Assembly (NCBI RefSeq): GCF_024206495.1
Contig: NZ_JAMBPQ010000040.1
Coordinates: 1-64,000, forward strand
Origin: Paraburkholderia sp. CNPSo 3272
GTDB taxonomy: Bacteria; Pseudomonadota; Gammaproteobacteria; Burkholderiales; Burkholderiaceae
Direction of reading: 5' to 3'
Length of the DNA stretch: 64,000 nucleotides
The notes beneath the pieces were generated by a model that saw only the letters and a program-made list of their open reading frames with translations, did not search any database and had not been told where the DNA came from. Numbering within the stretch: position 1 is the stretch's first letter; the number at the start of each line of letters is the position of its first letter. This document shows, piece by piece, positions 8,941-18,096 of this stretch. The translations under genes were made by a program, and so were the position numbers.

Positions 8941-10263
8941 CTAGCGCTGATCGGCGAGCGGGTAATCGACCCTCGCTTCGGTTGCCGCGCACGCGAAGCG
9001 GATGGCCGAGCGCTGTGGATTGAGGCAGAACGCGCAAAGCACGCCACAGGCAAACAACACGATGCCGCAGGCGAAGCAGGCTGCGTCGAAGCCATGCGCG
9101 GTGGAGCCGCCGGCCTGGTCGATCAGCATGCCGGTTGCGATAGGCGAGGCGAGTCCCGCGAGCGAGGAGAATCCGTTGCTCAGCGCGAGGATGCCGCCGC
9201 GCTGGGCATCGGGCGTCACTTCGCCGAGCATGGCGGGTGCAATCGAGTACATCACGAGCGTCAGGCCGCTGCCGATCGTCAGCAGCACGAACTTCGCCAT
9301 CGGCGGCAGACCGGGCAGTTTCAGCGCGGCGATCAACGCGCCTGCCAGGATGAGCGCCGCCGCGACGAACGCGCCTCGTCCGATCCGCGAAGGCACGCCG
9401 CGTCCGAGCAAGCGCTGCGAGAATGCGGCGAGCCCGAGACTCATCGGCGAGGTGATCACGACGAACAGCGCGAACATGCGCCCGGCGGCATGCGCTTCGT
9501 AGCCCATGCCGAGTTGCAGCCACGTGGGAATCCACGTGAGCGTCATGGCGAGAATCCAGTTCGCGGCAAAGTGACCGGCACATGTAGCCAGCACGGTTCG
9601 GTCGGTGAGCAGCAAGGCGTAAGGCACACGCGCGTGGCCCGTGGCGTGCGCTCGCGTTCTCAGGCGGCCTTCGGCGCCGAGGGCGAGCCAGGCGACGCAC
9701 CAGAGCGCGCCAAGCGCGGCCAGCACGAGGAAGTTCGCGCGCCAGCCCCAGTGCGCGCTGACCACGGGAATGCCCAGTCCCGCAACGAGCAGACCGAATG
9801 CACTCCCCTGGTAAAGCACCGCGACCGGCAGATTGCGCCTTTCGTCCGGAAACCACTTGTAGAGCGCATGCACGGCGACCGGGGAGGCAGGCCCTTCGCT
9901 CGCGCCGAGCAACACCCGGCACGCGAGGATGCTCCAGATTGATCCGGCGACAAGCATCGGCAATTGCAGCACGGTCCAGGCAGCCGCCATCACGAGCAGC
10001 AGCCATTTCGTGGAGGCGCGGTTCGCCACGATGCCGCCGATCACGGCTGAAATCGAGAACAGCCAGCTCAGGCTGCCACCGATCACGCCAAACTGTGTAG
10101 ACGTCAGATGAAGCTCGCGCATCATGGGTACCGAGACGAGTCCCAGCGCTACCTTGTCGAGGAAGTTCACCAGCATCATCAGCGCGAGCATGAGCGCGAT
10201 TGACCATGCGCGAACCGGTCTGTACGTAGGGCTTTCGTTTTTCACCGCAACTGTCTCCATCAT
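8941..10263 (-). CDS. MFS transporter, organic-acid type
   Basis: About 440 residues with twelve predicted membrane segments, typical of the ACS/aromatic-acid symporter branch of the major facilitator superfamily. The first segment reads IALMLALMMLVNFLDKVALGL with the charged Asp found in anion:cation symporters. The tail is soluble. The ATGATG at 10258-10263 is taken as start because upstream in-frame codons give a non-hydrophobic, unconserved extension. It lies 25 bases behind the CoA transferase, so it is likely cotranscribed and imports the acid that the acyl-CoA synthetase activates. Confidence 0.87.
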   Translation of the reverse strand: MMETVAVKNESPTYRPVRAWSIALMLALMMLVNFLDKVALGLVSVPMMRELHLTSTQFGVIGGSLSWLFSISAVIGGIVANRASTKWLLLVMAAAWTVLQLPMLVAGSIWSILACRVLLGASEGPASPVAVHALYKWFPDERRNLPVAVLYQGSAFGLLVAGLGIPVVSAHWGWRANFLVLAALGALWCVAWLALGAEGRLRTRAHATGHARVPYALLLTDRTVLATCAGHFAANWILAMTLTWIPTWLQLGMGYEAHAAGRMFALFVVITSPMSLGLAAFSQRLLGRGVPSRIGRGAFVAAALILAGALIAALKLPGLPPMAKFVLLTIGSGLTLVMYSIAPAMLGEVTPDAQRGGILALSNGFSSLAGLASPIATGMLIDQAGGSTAHGFDAACFACGIVLFACGVLCAFCLNPQRSAIRFACAATEARVDYPLADQR

Positions 10264-10288
10264 TGATTGGCGTACTGTGGTCGACGCC

Positions 10289-11395
10289 TTATGTACCCGG
10301 CTCGACGAGCAACGGGACGGCGTCGTCGCCGTCGGGCAGGCCAAGTGAAAACTTCACCGGAAAGCGGCATGCGATCGTCCGGTCGGCCGCGACTTCGCGC
10401 ACCATGCCTCGCGCCCGGACGTGTGGATCGTCGAACAGTTCACGCGCGTCGAGCACGGGTGAGACGGGCAGGTCGAAACGTTGCAGGGTCGCGAGCCATT
10501 GTCTGAGTGGTCGCGTCGCGAAGATCTGCGCAAGCAGCGTATTGACCTCACGCTTGTGTTGCTGACGGCCCGCGCGTGTCGCGAAGCGTTCGTCCATCAG
10601 CGGGGGAAAGTCGGCGCCGATTGCCTCGCGCAGGTTCAGCCAGAACTTGTTCTCGAGGATGCCGAGTGCAAGGTGCCGTCCATCGCGCGTCTCGAACAGA
10701 TCGTTCTCGGGCATCACGCCCGGCGAATCCAGTGGATGCTCGGCGTATTCGCGCGACGCCCATGCGGCCGGTGCAGTCCATGCCATCACGCAGTCGTGAA
10801 TCGATACATCGAGGTGCTGCCCCCGCCCGTTTGTGCGCGCGCTGAGAATCGCGGCGGTCATGGCGAGCGCCGCATGACTCGACGCGGCGTAGTCAGCGAG
10901 CCGGATGCGTGGACGCGTCACCTGGTCGTCGACCTGCACCGGAACCGACCAGAAGCCGCCGAGTGCCAGATAGTTCAGGTCGTGGCCCGCCGCGTCCGCG
11001 TAGGGGCCGGTCTGCCCGAAGCCCGAGATTGAACACACGACGAGGCGTGGATTCACCGCGGCGAGCGCCGCGTAGTCGAGCCCGAGCCGCGCCATGACGC
11101 TTGGCCGAAACCCTTCGACGAGCGCATCGGCATCGCGGATCAGGTCGATGAGGGCCGCCCTTCCTTCGGGCATTTCCAGATCGAGCGCGACCGATCGCTT
11201 GCCGCGATTGAGCTGCGCGAACAGTTCGGGACTGAGCATGCGCATAGGGTCGCCGATGCCGGGCGGCTCGACCTTCACGACGTCGGCGCCGAGCTGGCTC
11301 AGCATCAATGTCGCATGCGGTCCGGGCAGCAACCGGCTTGCGTCCACGATCTTCACGCCGTTCAGGCAGGACCAGTCCGGTTTCGTGTGTGCCAT
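10289..11395 (-). CDS. CaiB/BaiF-family (class III) CoA transferase
   Basis: A 368-residue class III CoA transferase. Family features are LNGVKIVDASRLLPGP at the N-terminus, LGADVVKVEPPG-GDPMR, LNRGKRSVALDL, the GFRP segment and the AAGHDLNYLA stretch that carries the catalytic Asp (in AGHD). Such enzymes move CoA between carboxylic acids, as in carnitine or bile-acid metabolism. The true start is the ATG at 11395 (MAHTKPDW) after AAGAAAG; the frame is open further upstream but that part overlaps the dehydrogenase gene in another frame. It sits between an acyl-CoA dehydrogenase and an MFS gene. Confidence 0.9.
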   Translation of the reverse strand: MAHTKPDWSCLNGVKIVDASRLLPGPHATLMLSQLGADVVKVEPPGIGDPMRMLSPELFAQLNRGKRSVALDLEMPEGRAALIDLIRDADALVEGFRPSVMARLGLDYAALAAVNPRLVVCSISGFGQTGPYADAAGHDLNYLALGGFWSVPVQVDDQVTRPRIRLADYAASSHAALAMTAAILSARTNGRGQHLDVSIHDCVMAWTAPAAWASREYAEHPLDSPGVMPENDLFETRDGRHLALGILENKFWLNLREAIGADFPPLMDERFATRAGRQQHKREVNTLLAQIFATRPLRQWLATLQRFDLPVSPVLDARELFDDPHVRARGMVREVAADRTIACRFPVKFSLGLPDGDDAVPLLVEPGT

Positions 11396-11427
11396 GTTTT
11401 GAGCTTTCTTGTGCGGGGAAGGGAAGT

Positions 11428-12609
11428 TCAGGCCGCCGCTTGCGCGGGCTCGAGGATGGCGCGGGCGATCGTGTTGCGCTGGATTTCGCTCGTGCCCGTG
11501 AAGATGCGGAACATGCGCAGCTTGCGAAATGTCTGCTCGATCGGGTGGTGGCGCGTCACGCCGACGTTGCCGTGAATCTGCACCGCCTTGTCGGCCACCT
11601 CGAAGCAGCGCTCCGAGACGAACAGCTTGCAGGCGGCGCCCTTCATGCGCAGATCGTCGCCTGCGTCGGCAAGCATCGCGGTCTGCGCGATCATGCTCTC
11701 GCAGGCCCAGAGTGCGGCCGCCATGTCGGCGAGCATGTGCTGGATTGCCTGGAAGCGCGCAATGGGGCTGCCGAACTGACGTCGCTCGCGTGCATAGTCG
11801 AGCGACGCCTCGTAGGCAGACGTCGCGAGCCCGAGCATCGTCGGACAATGCAGCAGGCGGTTCACGTTGATGCGCGACATCCCGAGCCGGAAACCATTGC
11901 CTTCGCCGCCGAACACGTTCGCACGCGGCACGCGTACGTTGTCGAAGCGGATATCAGCGTCGATGTGCTGGCCCGACATCGGTACGTAACGCTGCTCGAC
12001 CGTCACGCCGGGCAGGTGGAGATCGACGAGAACGGCTGTGATGGCGGGCGGGCTCACGCTTGCATCGGTCACGCACATCACGATTGCGAAATCGGCGAAT
12101 GGTGCACCGCTGATGTAGTGCTTCACGCCGTTGATCACCAGATCGTTGCCATCTGCGATGGCGACGGTCGCGATGCTTTGCGCGTCCGAGCCCGAATGCG
12201 GTTCGGTCAGCGCGAAGCAGGTCGACTTCTCGCCGCGCATGACCGGCTTGAAATAGCGTTCGAGCTGGTCGGGCGTCGCGTATTTCAGCATGTTGCCTAC
12301 GCGGGGCGGGCCGCCCAGGTCGCCGAGCACGTGCGGCGCGAGCGCGGCACCGGAAGCGGCGAGGTCAGCCTTGAGCGCGCATTGCTCGAGGATTGAGAGC
12401 CCCTTGCCGCCGAGCGCAACCGGCAGGCAGGACGCGTAGTAGCCGAGTTCGGCCGAGCGGCGCCAAACGCGCTGCAGCGTCTCTTTAGGCCAGACATCCT
12501 CGCTGCCAAGACCGAGCTCGCGCTCCATTGGCTGGAGCTCGTCGGCGACGAAGCGGCGGATGCCTTCGCGCGTCTCGACAAATGCGGGGCCGTTCAGGTG
12601 GTCGAACAT
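11428..12609 (-). CDS. Acyl-CoA dehydrogenase
   Basis: A 393-residue FAD-dependent acyl-CoA dehydrogenase. Seen are CFALTEPHSGSDA (FAD/substrate site), INGVKHYISGA, YARERRQFGSPIARFQAIQHMLADM, and the C-terminal VQIHGNVGVTRHHPIEQTFRKLRMFRIFTGTSEIQRNTIAR. It introduces a double bond into an acyl-CoA and passes electrons to ETF. The conserved C-terminal block contains GNVG, where some members carry a GG pair before the active region. The ribosome site AGGAAAT precedes ATG. Only 15 bases separate it from the acyl-CoA synthetase, which supports one operon. Confidence 0.92.
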   Translation of the reverse strand: MFDHLNGPAFVETREGIRRFVADELQPMERELGLGSEDVWPKETLQRVWRRSAELGYYASCLPVALGGKGLSILEQCALKADLAASGAALAPHVLGDLGGPPRVGNMLKYATPDQLERYFKPVMRGEKSTCFALTEPHSGSDAQSIATVAIADGNDLVINGVKHYISGAPFADFAIVMCVTDASVSPPAITAVLVDLHLPGVTVEQRYVPMSGQHIDADIRFDNVRVPRANVFGGEGNGFRLGMSRINVNRLLHCPTMLGLATSAYEASLDYARERRQFGSPIARFQAIQHMLADMAAALWACESMIAQTAMLADAGDDLRMKGAACKLFVSERCFEVADKAVQIHGNVGVTRHHPIEQTFRKLRMFRIFTGTSEIQRNTIARAILEPAQAAA

Positions 12610-12624
12610 GAAATTTCCTGTGAT

Positions 12625-14178
12625 TTAGTTGACGCGCCGGGCGGCGCCTTGCCAGTAGTGCTCGCGCACGACTTTGCGGGCGATCTTGCCGCTTGCGTTC
12701 TTGGGCAGGTCGGCGACGAAGGCCACCGAGCGGGGCAGCTTGTAGTCGGCGAGCTGCACGCGGCAGTGCGCGACGAGCGTCTCGGAGGCGGTCTCGCGCC
12801 CCGGCTTCAAGACGACCACGGCCTTGACCGCTTCGCCCCACCGGTCGTCGGGCACGCCGATCACACAGGCTTCGAGCACGTCAGGGTGGCGGTAGAGCGT
12901 CGCCTCCACCTCGGTCGGATAGACGTTGAAGCCGCCGGAGATAATCATGTCCTTGCGCCGGTCGACCAGATAAATGAAGCCTTCTTCGTCGACGCGTGCG
13001 AGGTCGCCTGTGCGCAGCCAGCCGTCGACGAGCACCTCGGCCGTCAGCTCCGGCGCACCCCAGTAGCCACGGAACACGTCGTCGCCGCGGATCACGATTT
13101 CGCCGATGGTCTCGCCGCTGACTTCGCGGCCGAGTTCATCGACGACACAGACCTCGGTCTCGCCATGCGGCCGCCCGCACGACGCAAGCCGCGCGGGGCG
13201 GTTCGCGAGCGCGTCTGAGTGATCGGCAATGGACAGGCGCGTCACGCCCGAAGTCGATTCGCTTGCACCGTACCCTTGCGAGAGCAACGGGCCGATGCGC
13301 GCCCAGGCTTCTTCGATGCGCGCCGGCGCCATCGGCGCCGCGCCGTAGCCAAGCATCTTCAGGCTGCCCAGATCGGCTGTGTCGAGTGCCGGCTCGCCGA
13401 GCAGCATGTTGATCATCGCGGGCACCATGAACGTGTGCGTGATGCGCAGGCGTGCGATGTCGTCGATAAAGCGGGCCGGCTCGAAGGCGTCGAATAGCAC
13501 GAGCGTCGCGCCGCTGAACAGATACGGCTGCATCAACATGCCCGAGGCATGCGTGACCGGCCCGATCAGCGCGAGGCGGTCGCCGGGGCGCGCCGGGCTG
13601 TCCATGCCGAGCACGATCTTGCGCAGCGACGCGAGGCGGTTGCCGTAGGTCTGCATGGCGGCCTTGATCCGCCCGCTCGAGCCCGACGAAAAGTGCAGCA
13701 CGGCCAGGTCGTCCGCCTGCGGGCGATAGTCGGGCGCGCACGGACTCGCGCGCTCGATCAGCGCTTCGTAGGCTGCGTACCCGGGGGCATCGCCGCCGAT
13801 CGCGATGAATGTCTCGATCGAAGCAAAGCCGGCCGATTCGCGCGTATAGGACGTGTAGCCGGGACCCGCGATCATGACGCGCGGCGCACAGTTTTCGACG
13901 ACATCGGCAGCCTCGTGCAGCGTGAAGCGCGGATTCAGCGCGGCCTTTACGAGTCCTGCCTTGTAGAGCGCGCATTCGATTTCGACCAGCTCCGTGCAGT
14001 TACGCGACTGCACCGCGACGCGGTCGCCCTTCGCGAGGCCCAGGCCCAGCAGCGCGTTGGCGAGGCGCGTCGAGCGCTCATCGAGCTGGTGGAAGCTCAG
14101 GTGCCGGTCGCGATGCATGACGGCCGTGCGGCTGCCCCAATACCGCGCGGCACGCCGCAGAAAGTAAGCGAAGCTCAA
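12625..14178 (-). CDS. AMP-dependent acyl-CoA synthetase
   Basis: A 517-residue member of the ANL adenylate-forming family. It shows the P-loop-like LHFSSGSSGRIKAAM, the A5-type YGASESTSGVT, the RTGDLARVDEEGFIYLVDRRKDMIISGGFNVYP hinge block and the C-terminal lysine motif PKNASGKIARK. It activates a carboxylic acid to its CoA thioester. It is the promoter-proximal gene of the minus-strand cluster, divergent from a LysR gene. The exact acid (short or branched chain, or aromatic) cannot be read from sequence. Confidence 0.92.
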   Translation of the reverse strand: MSFAYFLRRAARYWGSRTAVMHRDRHLSFHQLDERSTRLANALLGLGLAKGDRVAVQSRNCTELVEIECALYKAGLVKAALNPRFTLHEAADVVENCAPRVMIAGPGYTSYTRESAGFASIETFIAIGGDAPGYAAYEALIERASPCAPDYRPQADDLAVLHFSSGSSGRIKAAMQTYGNRLASLRKIVLGMDSPARPGDRLALIGPVTHASGMLMQPYLFSGATLVLFDAFEPARFIDDIARLRITHTFMVPAMINMLLGEPALDTADLGSLKMLGYGAAPMAPARIEEAWARIGPLLSQGYGASESTSGVTRLSIADHSDALANRPARLASCGRPHGETEVCVVDELGREVSGETIGEIVIRGDDVFRGYWGAPELTAEVLVDGWLRTGDLARVDEEGFIYLVDRRKDMIISGGFNVYPTEVEATLYRHPDVLEACVIGVPDDRWGEAVKAVVVLKPGRETASETLVAHCRVQLADYKLPRSVAFVADLPKNASGKIARKVVREHYWQGAARRVN

Positions 14179-14222
14179 TCCTTGTCTCCTGACTCAATGG
14201 TTTAGCCATAGTCTGTAAGATG

Positions 14223-14242
14223 TGAGGCATTACCTCAATGCC
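14223..14242. promoter_or_regulatory. Candidate LysR operator between the divergent catabolic operon and its regulator
   Basis: Two nested inverted repeats overlap: TGAGG-N5-CCTCA (14223-14237) and GGCAT-N7-ATGCC (14226-14242). The 100-base divergent gap contains no other clear palindrome. LysR proteins usually bind dyads with a T-N11-A core in such gaps, so this is the best operator candidate. Confidence 0.55.
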
Positions 14243-14278
14243 CCGATTGGAATACAGGCATAACCATCAGGAATATCA

Positions 14279-15181
14279 TTGGAAACGCGCGATCTCGACT
14301 ATCTGTTGGCCGTGCAGGCGCACGGCAGCATCGGCAAGGCGGCGGAATCGCTCGGCATGAGCCAGCCAGCGCTCACGAAGGCGATCCGGCGCGTGGAGGC
14401 GCAGGCTCGGTTGGCGCTCTTCGAACGCACCCCGAGCGGCGTCACGCCGACGCCGGCCGGCTCACTTTTCCTCGCGCGGGCAAGGCGCATCGCGCTCGAA
14501 TACGAGGACGCCTTAAAGGAGATGGAAGCGTTGCGGCGGGGCGAGCAGGGCCTGCTGCGGATCGGCTATTCGCCGACCGTGCCAGGCTCGCTCGTGCTCG
14601 GTGCGTGCCGTCAATTGATGATCGAGCGCCCGGCGGCGAAGCTGCGACTGCGCCGCCGGCTCGCGCGCGATCTCGGCGAACTGATGTTCGCGGGCGAGCT
14701 GGATCTGATCGTCGCGCCGCAGCTCAGCGATGACGACGGAGACTGCGAGTTCGTCGAGCTCTTTCACGACAGCCTTGTCGTGCTCGCCGACAACGGCCAC
14801 CGTCTGCATCGCAAAGGCAGCCTCACACTTGCCGATCTGGCTGCGGAGGACTGGCTGCTGCCTTCATCGCACATCCCGGTTCGGCAGCAGGTCGACGAGG
14901 CTTTCCGGCAACGCGGTCTCGCGGGTCCGAAGCTGCGCGTCGAGACGGACTTCGGCAGCACGTCGTTGCTGCACTTGCTGCGCGGCACGACGATGCTCTG
15001 TGTGGCGGGTACCGAGTCGATGGGCGCGTTGCGAGGCTTGCGCGCGTTGCGGCTTGGCCCGGAGCAACTTGATTTGCGCCGGAATGTGGGCATCACGTAC
15101 CGTGCGGGTGCCTATGTGTCGCCGCTTGCGCAGCGCCTCGTCACGCTATTGCAGGAGTTGCCATTCAGCAGGATAACGTAG
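14279..15181 (+). CDS. LysR-family transcriptional regulator
   Basis: A 300-residue LysR-type regulator. The N-terminal winged helix reads LDYLLAVQAHGSIGKAAESLGMSQPALTKAIRRVEAQARLALFERT, followed by the periplasmic-binding-like effector domain. The start is probably the TTG at 14279 after AGGAAT, since an ATG is not available before the conserved helix. It is transcribed away from the acyl-CoA synthetase operon and is the likely regulator of it and of itself. The effector is probably the substrate acid or its CoA ester (inference). Confidence 0.9.
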   Translation: METRDLDYLLAVQAHGSIGKAAESLGMSQPALTKAIRRVEAQARLALFERTPSGVTPTPAGSLFLARARRIALEYEDALKEMEALRRGEQGLLRIGYSPTVPGSLVLGACRQLMIERPAAKLRLRRRLARDLGELMFAGELDLIVAPQLSDDDGDCEFVELFHDSLVVLADNGHRLHRKGSLTLADLAAEDWLLPSSHIPVRQQVDEAFRQRGLAGPKLRVETDFGSTSLLHLLRGTTMLCVAGTESMGALRGLRALRLGPEQLDLRRNVGITYRAGAYVSPLAQRLVTLLQELPFSRIT

Positions 15182-15430
15182 CTGTTTCGAAGCCCGACAT
15201 GGATCCGGCTGTCTCCCAGTGCCTGCCGACGGGACGGCACGGTTCATACGGTGGCCGCTGTAAGGGACAAGCCGTCGTTCCAATGACAGCGCAGCGGCTT
15301 TAACGAACGCCGCTCGTGGCCGACACCGGAAGCTCGCTGTCTGACCTGCGGGGCTCACGAGTTCACCCGAGAGGGCAGCTATGCACCGCGGGGAGAACGT
15401 CGGGACGACGCTGGGGTACGTTCCTACTGT

Positions 15431-15838
15431 TTAGATAGGATAATTAAACTGAGGTTGACCCGCTTCGACGGACGGATTTGCAGTTGCGGTTGATGTGCGG
15501 TTTAGCCTCCATTGATCGATGAGTCGCAGGTTGTCCACGGGCGGGCGACGGTTGCCTATCACGACCATGACGCCGCACGGCGGTGGACAACCTGCATGTC
15601 GGGGCGACTTGTTTTTTATGTGCGCCTCTTCGAATTCGAGCGGTGAGCAGTAGCCGATGCTGCTATGTAAGCGACGCACGTTGTACCAGCCCTCGAGGAA
15701 CCAGAAGAGCCGACGTCGAGCCTGTCCATGGGTCGCGAAGTGTTCCCGCGACAGCAATTCCGCTTCGGGCGTGCCGAAGGATGATTCGCACATGGCGTTG
15801 TCGTAGGCGTCGCCGGCCGTCCCATCGAGGGTTGCACG
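15431..15838 (-). pseudogene. IS3-family transposase (OrfB) 3' fragment
   Basis: The C-terminal end of an IS3-type OrfB integrase: GTAGDAYDNAMCESSFGTPE, then LEGWYNVRRLHSSIGYCSPLEFE. This is the last catalytic block (DDE glutamate region) and tail only; the upstream part of the gene is missing. The fragment is cut at ~15838, where unrelated IS sequence begins. A remnant, not a working transposase. Confidence 0.8.
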
Positions 15839-15887
15839 CGTGCTTTGCGACAGCGCAGCCCAAAGGCAATGGGCATGTATTGGGCGT

Positions 15888-15975
15888 CAGCATTCGCTAT
15901 AGCGAGCGTCTGGCCGAAGCCGGCATTGAGCCTTCTGTCGGCAGTCGTGGCGACAGCTACGATGGTTCGTACCGC
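15888..15975 (+). pseudogene. Second IS3-family transposase scrap
   Basis: A plus-strand frame gives SIRYSERLAEAGIEPSVGSR and GDSYD, the well-known block of IS3-group OrfB around the last catalytic acid. It comes from a different IS lineage and the opposite strand compared with 15431-15838. About 30 codons remain. Confidence 0.72.
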
Positions 15976-16096
15976 GCGTCAATACGCGGCAAGGCTGAAT
16001 GCCGTAGCCAGGCGGCTCAACGAACGTCCCCGAAAAACACTAAACTTCGACACGCCGGCTGAGCGATTTAACCAAATCGTTGCATCGAACGGTTGA
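15976..16096 (+). pseudogene. IS30-family transposase C-terminal scrap
   Basis: The plus-strand frame reads LNAVARRLNERPRKTLNF and TPAERF, typical of the C-terminus of IS30-type transposases, and ends at a natural stop. It is joined directly to the IS3 scrap, so this spot has taken several insertions and deletions. Confidence 0.75.
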
Positions 16097-16172
16097 ATCC
16101 GCCGCGGACAAGGGTCATCTGTGCTGTCGTTGGGGCCTGCGGTTGATCTGCGAACGCGGAGATTCAGGCGGG

Positions 16173-17404
16173 TCACTTCAGTACGGCTTCCGTAACTCCA
16201 GCCAGCGCACAGATCACGACGACTACAAGCGGCGGAATCTTCCAGCGCGTCAACAGGAAAAAGCCAATCGTTGCGATGGCAAAGTCGATCTCGGAGTGGA
16301 CAGCGCTGGTCCACACGGGCGAATAAAATGCTGTTGCCAGCAGTCCGACGACCGCAGCGTTTACACCCGAATGGACAGCCGCCATTGACGGGCGGGCTCG
16401 TAGTGCTTGTACGGTAGCGCGGCAAGAACGAGCAGCAGCCCTGGCAGAAAGATGCCTGCGGTGGCCAGCAGTGCCCCAGCCCAGTGATTCGGTGTCTCCG
16501 CCATAATCCAGCCTAGAAAGGCGGCGAATGTGAAGAGGGGGCCCGGCACAGCCTGGGCGGCGCCATAACCAGCGAGAAAATCATTCGACGATACCCAGCC
16601 CGTTGCGACCGTTTGCTGCTGCAAGAGCGGCAGTACTACGTGACCGCCACCGAAGACGAGCGCACCGGATCGATAAAAGCCTTCGAAAACGCTGATCGCA
16701 TGGCCGGCGCCCAACTGCGACAGTACTGGAAGCCCAAAGAGCAGCACGCAGAACAGCATCAGCGCGATACCTCCTGCCGTACGAGAGACGCGGAATCCAT
16801 GAGGATGTTGTTGTATGCCGACCGTGTTCGCCGATGCGGTGGTCTGGCAAAGTACGAAGCCGAGTGCCGCACCGAGGGCGATCACGATGAGTTGTGCATA
16901 CACGGTCGTCAGGACGCTGAGAACAGCGAGCGCAACAAGCGCGATGAAGGCGCGGCAGTGATCTGGACACAGGCGCCGAGCCATGTCCCACACGGCTTGA
17001 GCCACGACGGCGACAGCAACGAGTTGCAGGCCATGAATCAGCCCCTCGCCGACCGGACCGCCCAGGTTCGGTGCAATTGCCGCGAAAGCGAGCAGGAGCA
17101 AGACAGAGGGCAGCGTGAACCCGCACCAGGCGGCAAGTCCACCGAGCCACCCGGCCCTGAGCAGGCCGATGGAAAATCCAACCTGTCTGCTGGCTGGTCC
17201 CGGAAGAAATTGGCATAGGCCGACCAAGTCTGTAAACGTCTCGTCATCAAGCCATCGACGACGCTCGACGAATTCTCTGCGGAAGTAGCCAAGGTGAGCT
17301 ATGGGGCCGCCGAAACAAGTCACCCCCAGCCTGAGAAAGACCGCAAGAACTTCAGGCGCGGTGCCCCTTCGGGCCGGGTTCGATGAGGTCATGCCAGTTT
17401 CCAT
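16173..17404 (-). pseudogene. chrA: Chromate transporter chrA with a frameshift
   Basis: CHR-family chromate efflux protein. The first frame (to 16361) encodes ~347 residues with LGVTCFGGPIAHLGYFRREF, the CQFLPGPASRQVGFSIG signature and the second-half FGGGHVVLPLLQ. It ends early at RQWRLSIRV. The last 70 residues continue in another frame as PSMAAVHSGVNAAVVGLLAT and VWTSAVHSEIDF to a stop at 16173. A one-base indel at about 16385-16410 explains this. Together the pieces give a normal full-length two-domain ChrA. It may be a true pseudogene or a sequencing error. ChrA exports chromate in exchange for protons. Confidence 0.82.
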
Positions 17405-17824
17405 ACGATCCGGAAATTCGGTGATTGCGACTTGCTGCGAGTGACCATTCCGCGCCTTCGGAAATCACGCCGTCCACAAAGCTCAGGATTTTACGGCCAC
17501 GTCTGAGGGCTGACGACACAACATCAACGCTGTGAAACGACGGGCCGCTTCCTGGCCGGAGCCGACGTATGAACGTCCGAGCATCGGTGTATCTGAACGG
17601 TGGCTCATGGCCGCACTGCGCCCCACGACCAGGCACGCCGGTCGCCCACGGCCCACGCCCTCATGCAACAGGCATAACCGACCCCAGGCGGACCTCATCT
17701 GCCATGAGCGAGGACGTCTGCTTGGAGCTCCACAGCGGGCACGCCCGCGCGCTCGACCCGCATACGTCGACTCAACTTTTGCAACTGATATCCACAAACC
17801 GGCGTATCCGCTGTCGTAAAGCGC
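17405..17824. other. Intergenic stretch, nothing recognised
   Basis: About 420 bases between chrA and the ParD-like gene. Open frames exist on both strands but none has a conserved feature or ribosome site. Confidence 0.4.
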
Positions 17825-17872
17825 TTGCCTTGTCAGTCGACTGAATATATGATTTATTTATGTTTCATATAT
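17825..17872 (+). promoter_or_regulatory. Promoter with perfect inverted repeat, for the parD-like/map operon
   Basis: A sigma-70-like promoter: -35 TTGCCT at 17825-17830, a 17-base spacer, and -10 TATGAT at 17848-17853. A perfect 8-bp inverted repeat ATATATGA / TCATATAT (17845-17852 and 17865-17872, 12 bases apart) overlaps the -10 box. This is the usual position for autorepression by a ribbon-helix-helix antitoxin. The GGAGG ribosome site follows at once. Confidence 0.65.
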
Positions 17873-17883
17873 GGAGGGTTGAC

Positions 17884-18096
17884 ATGGGCATTGTGAATAT
17901 CGACGACGACCTGCATGATCAGATACGTAAGGCAAGCGCCGTGTCCTGTCGGTCGATCAACGCGCAAGCGGCCTTCTGGATCAAGGTCGGCATGTTGTGC
18001 GAAATGAATCCGACGCTGAGTTTCAATGACATAGCCACCCGTGAACTGAGAGCCGCAGGCGTCGTCGCGCAAGCCGTCAAGGTGGCCTTGACATGA
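17884..18096 (+). CDS. ParD-like antitoxin-family protein
   Basis: A 70-residue protein resembling the ParD-like family (PF11903 type). It opens MGIVNIDDDLHDQIRKASAVSCRSINAQAAFWIKVGMLCEMNPTLSF, which fits a short beta strand followed by two helices of a ribbon-helix-helix DNA-binding domain. GGAGGG lies 5 bases before ATG. Its last codons overlap the next gene (ATGA), which encodes methionine aminopeptidase instead of a ParE toxin. It probably represses its own promoter through the perfect inverted repeat just upstream. Whether it also binds the aminopeptidase is unknown. Confidence 0.78.
   Translation: MGIVNIDDDLHDQIRKASAVSCRSINAQAAFWIKVGMLCEMNPTLSFNDIATRELRAAGVVAQAVKVALT

Noticed and set aside
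8891..10207. A 438-codon alternative frame over the MFS gene
   Set aside because: Arg/Ala-rich shadow; the MFS frame has twelve hydrophobic segments.
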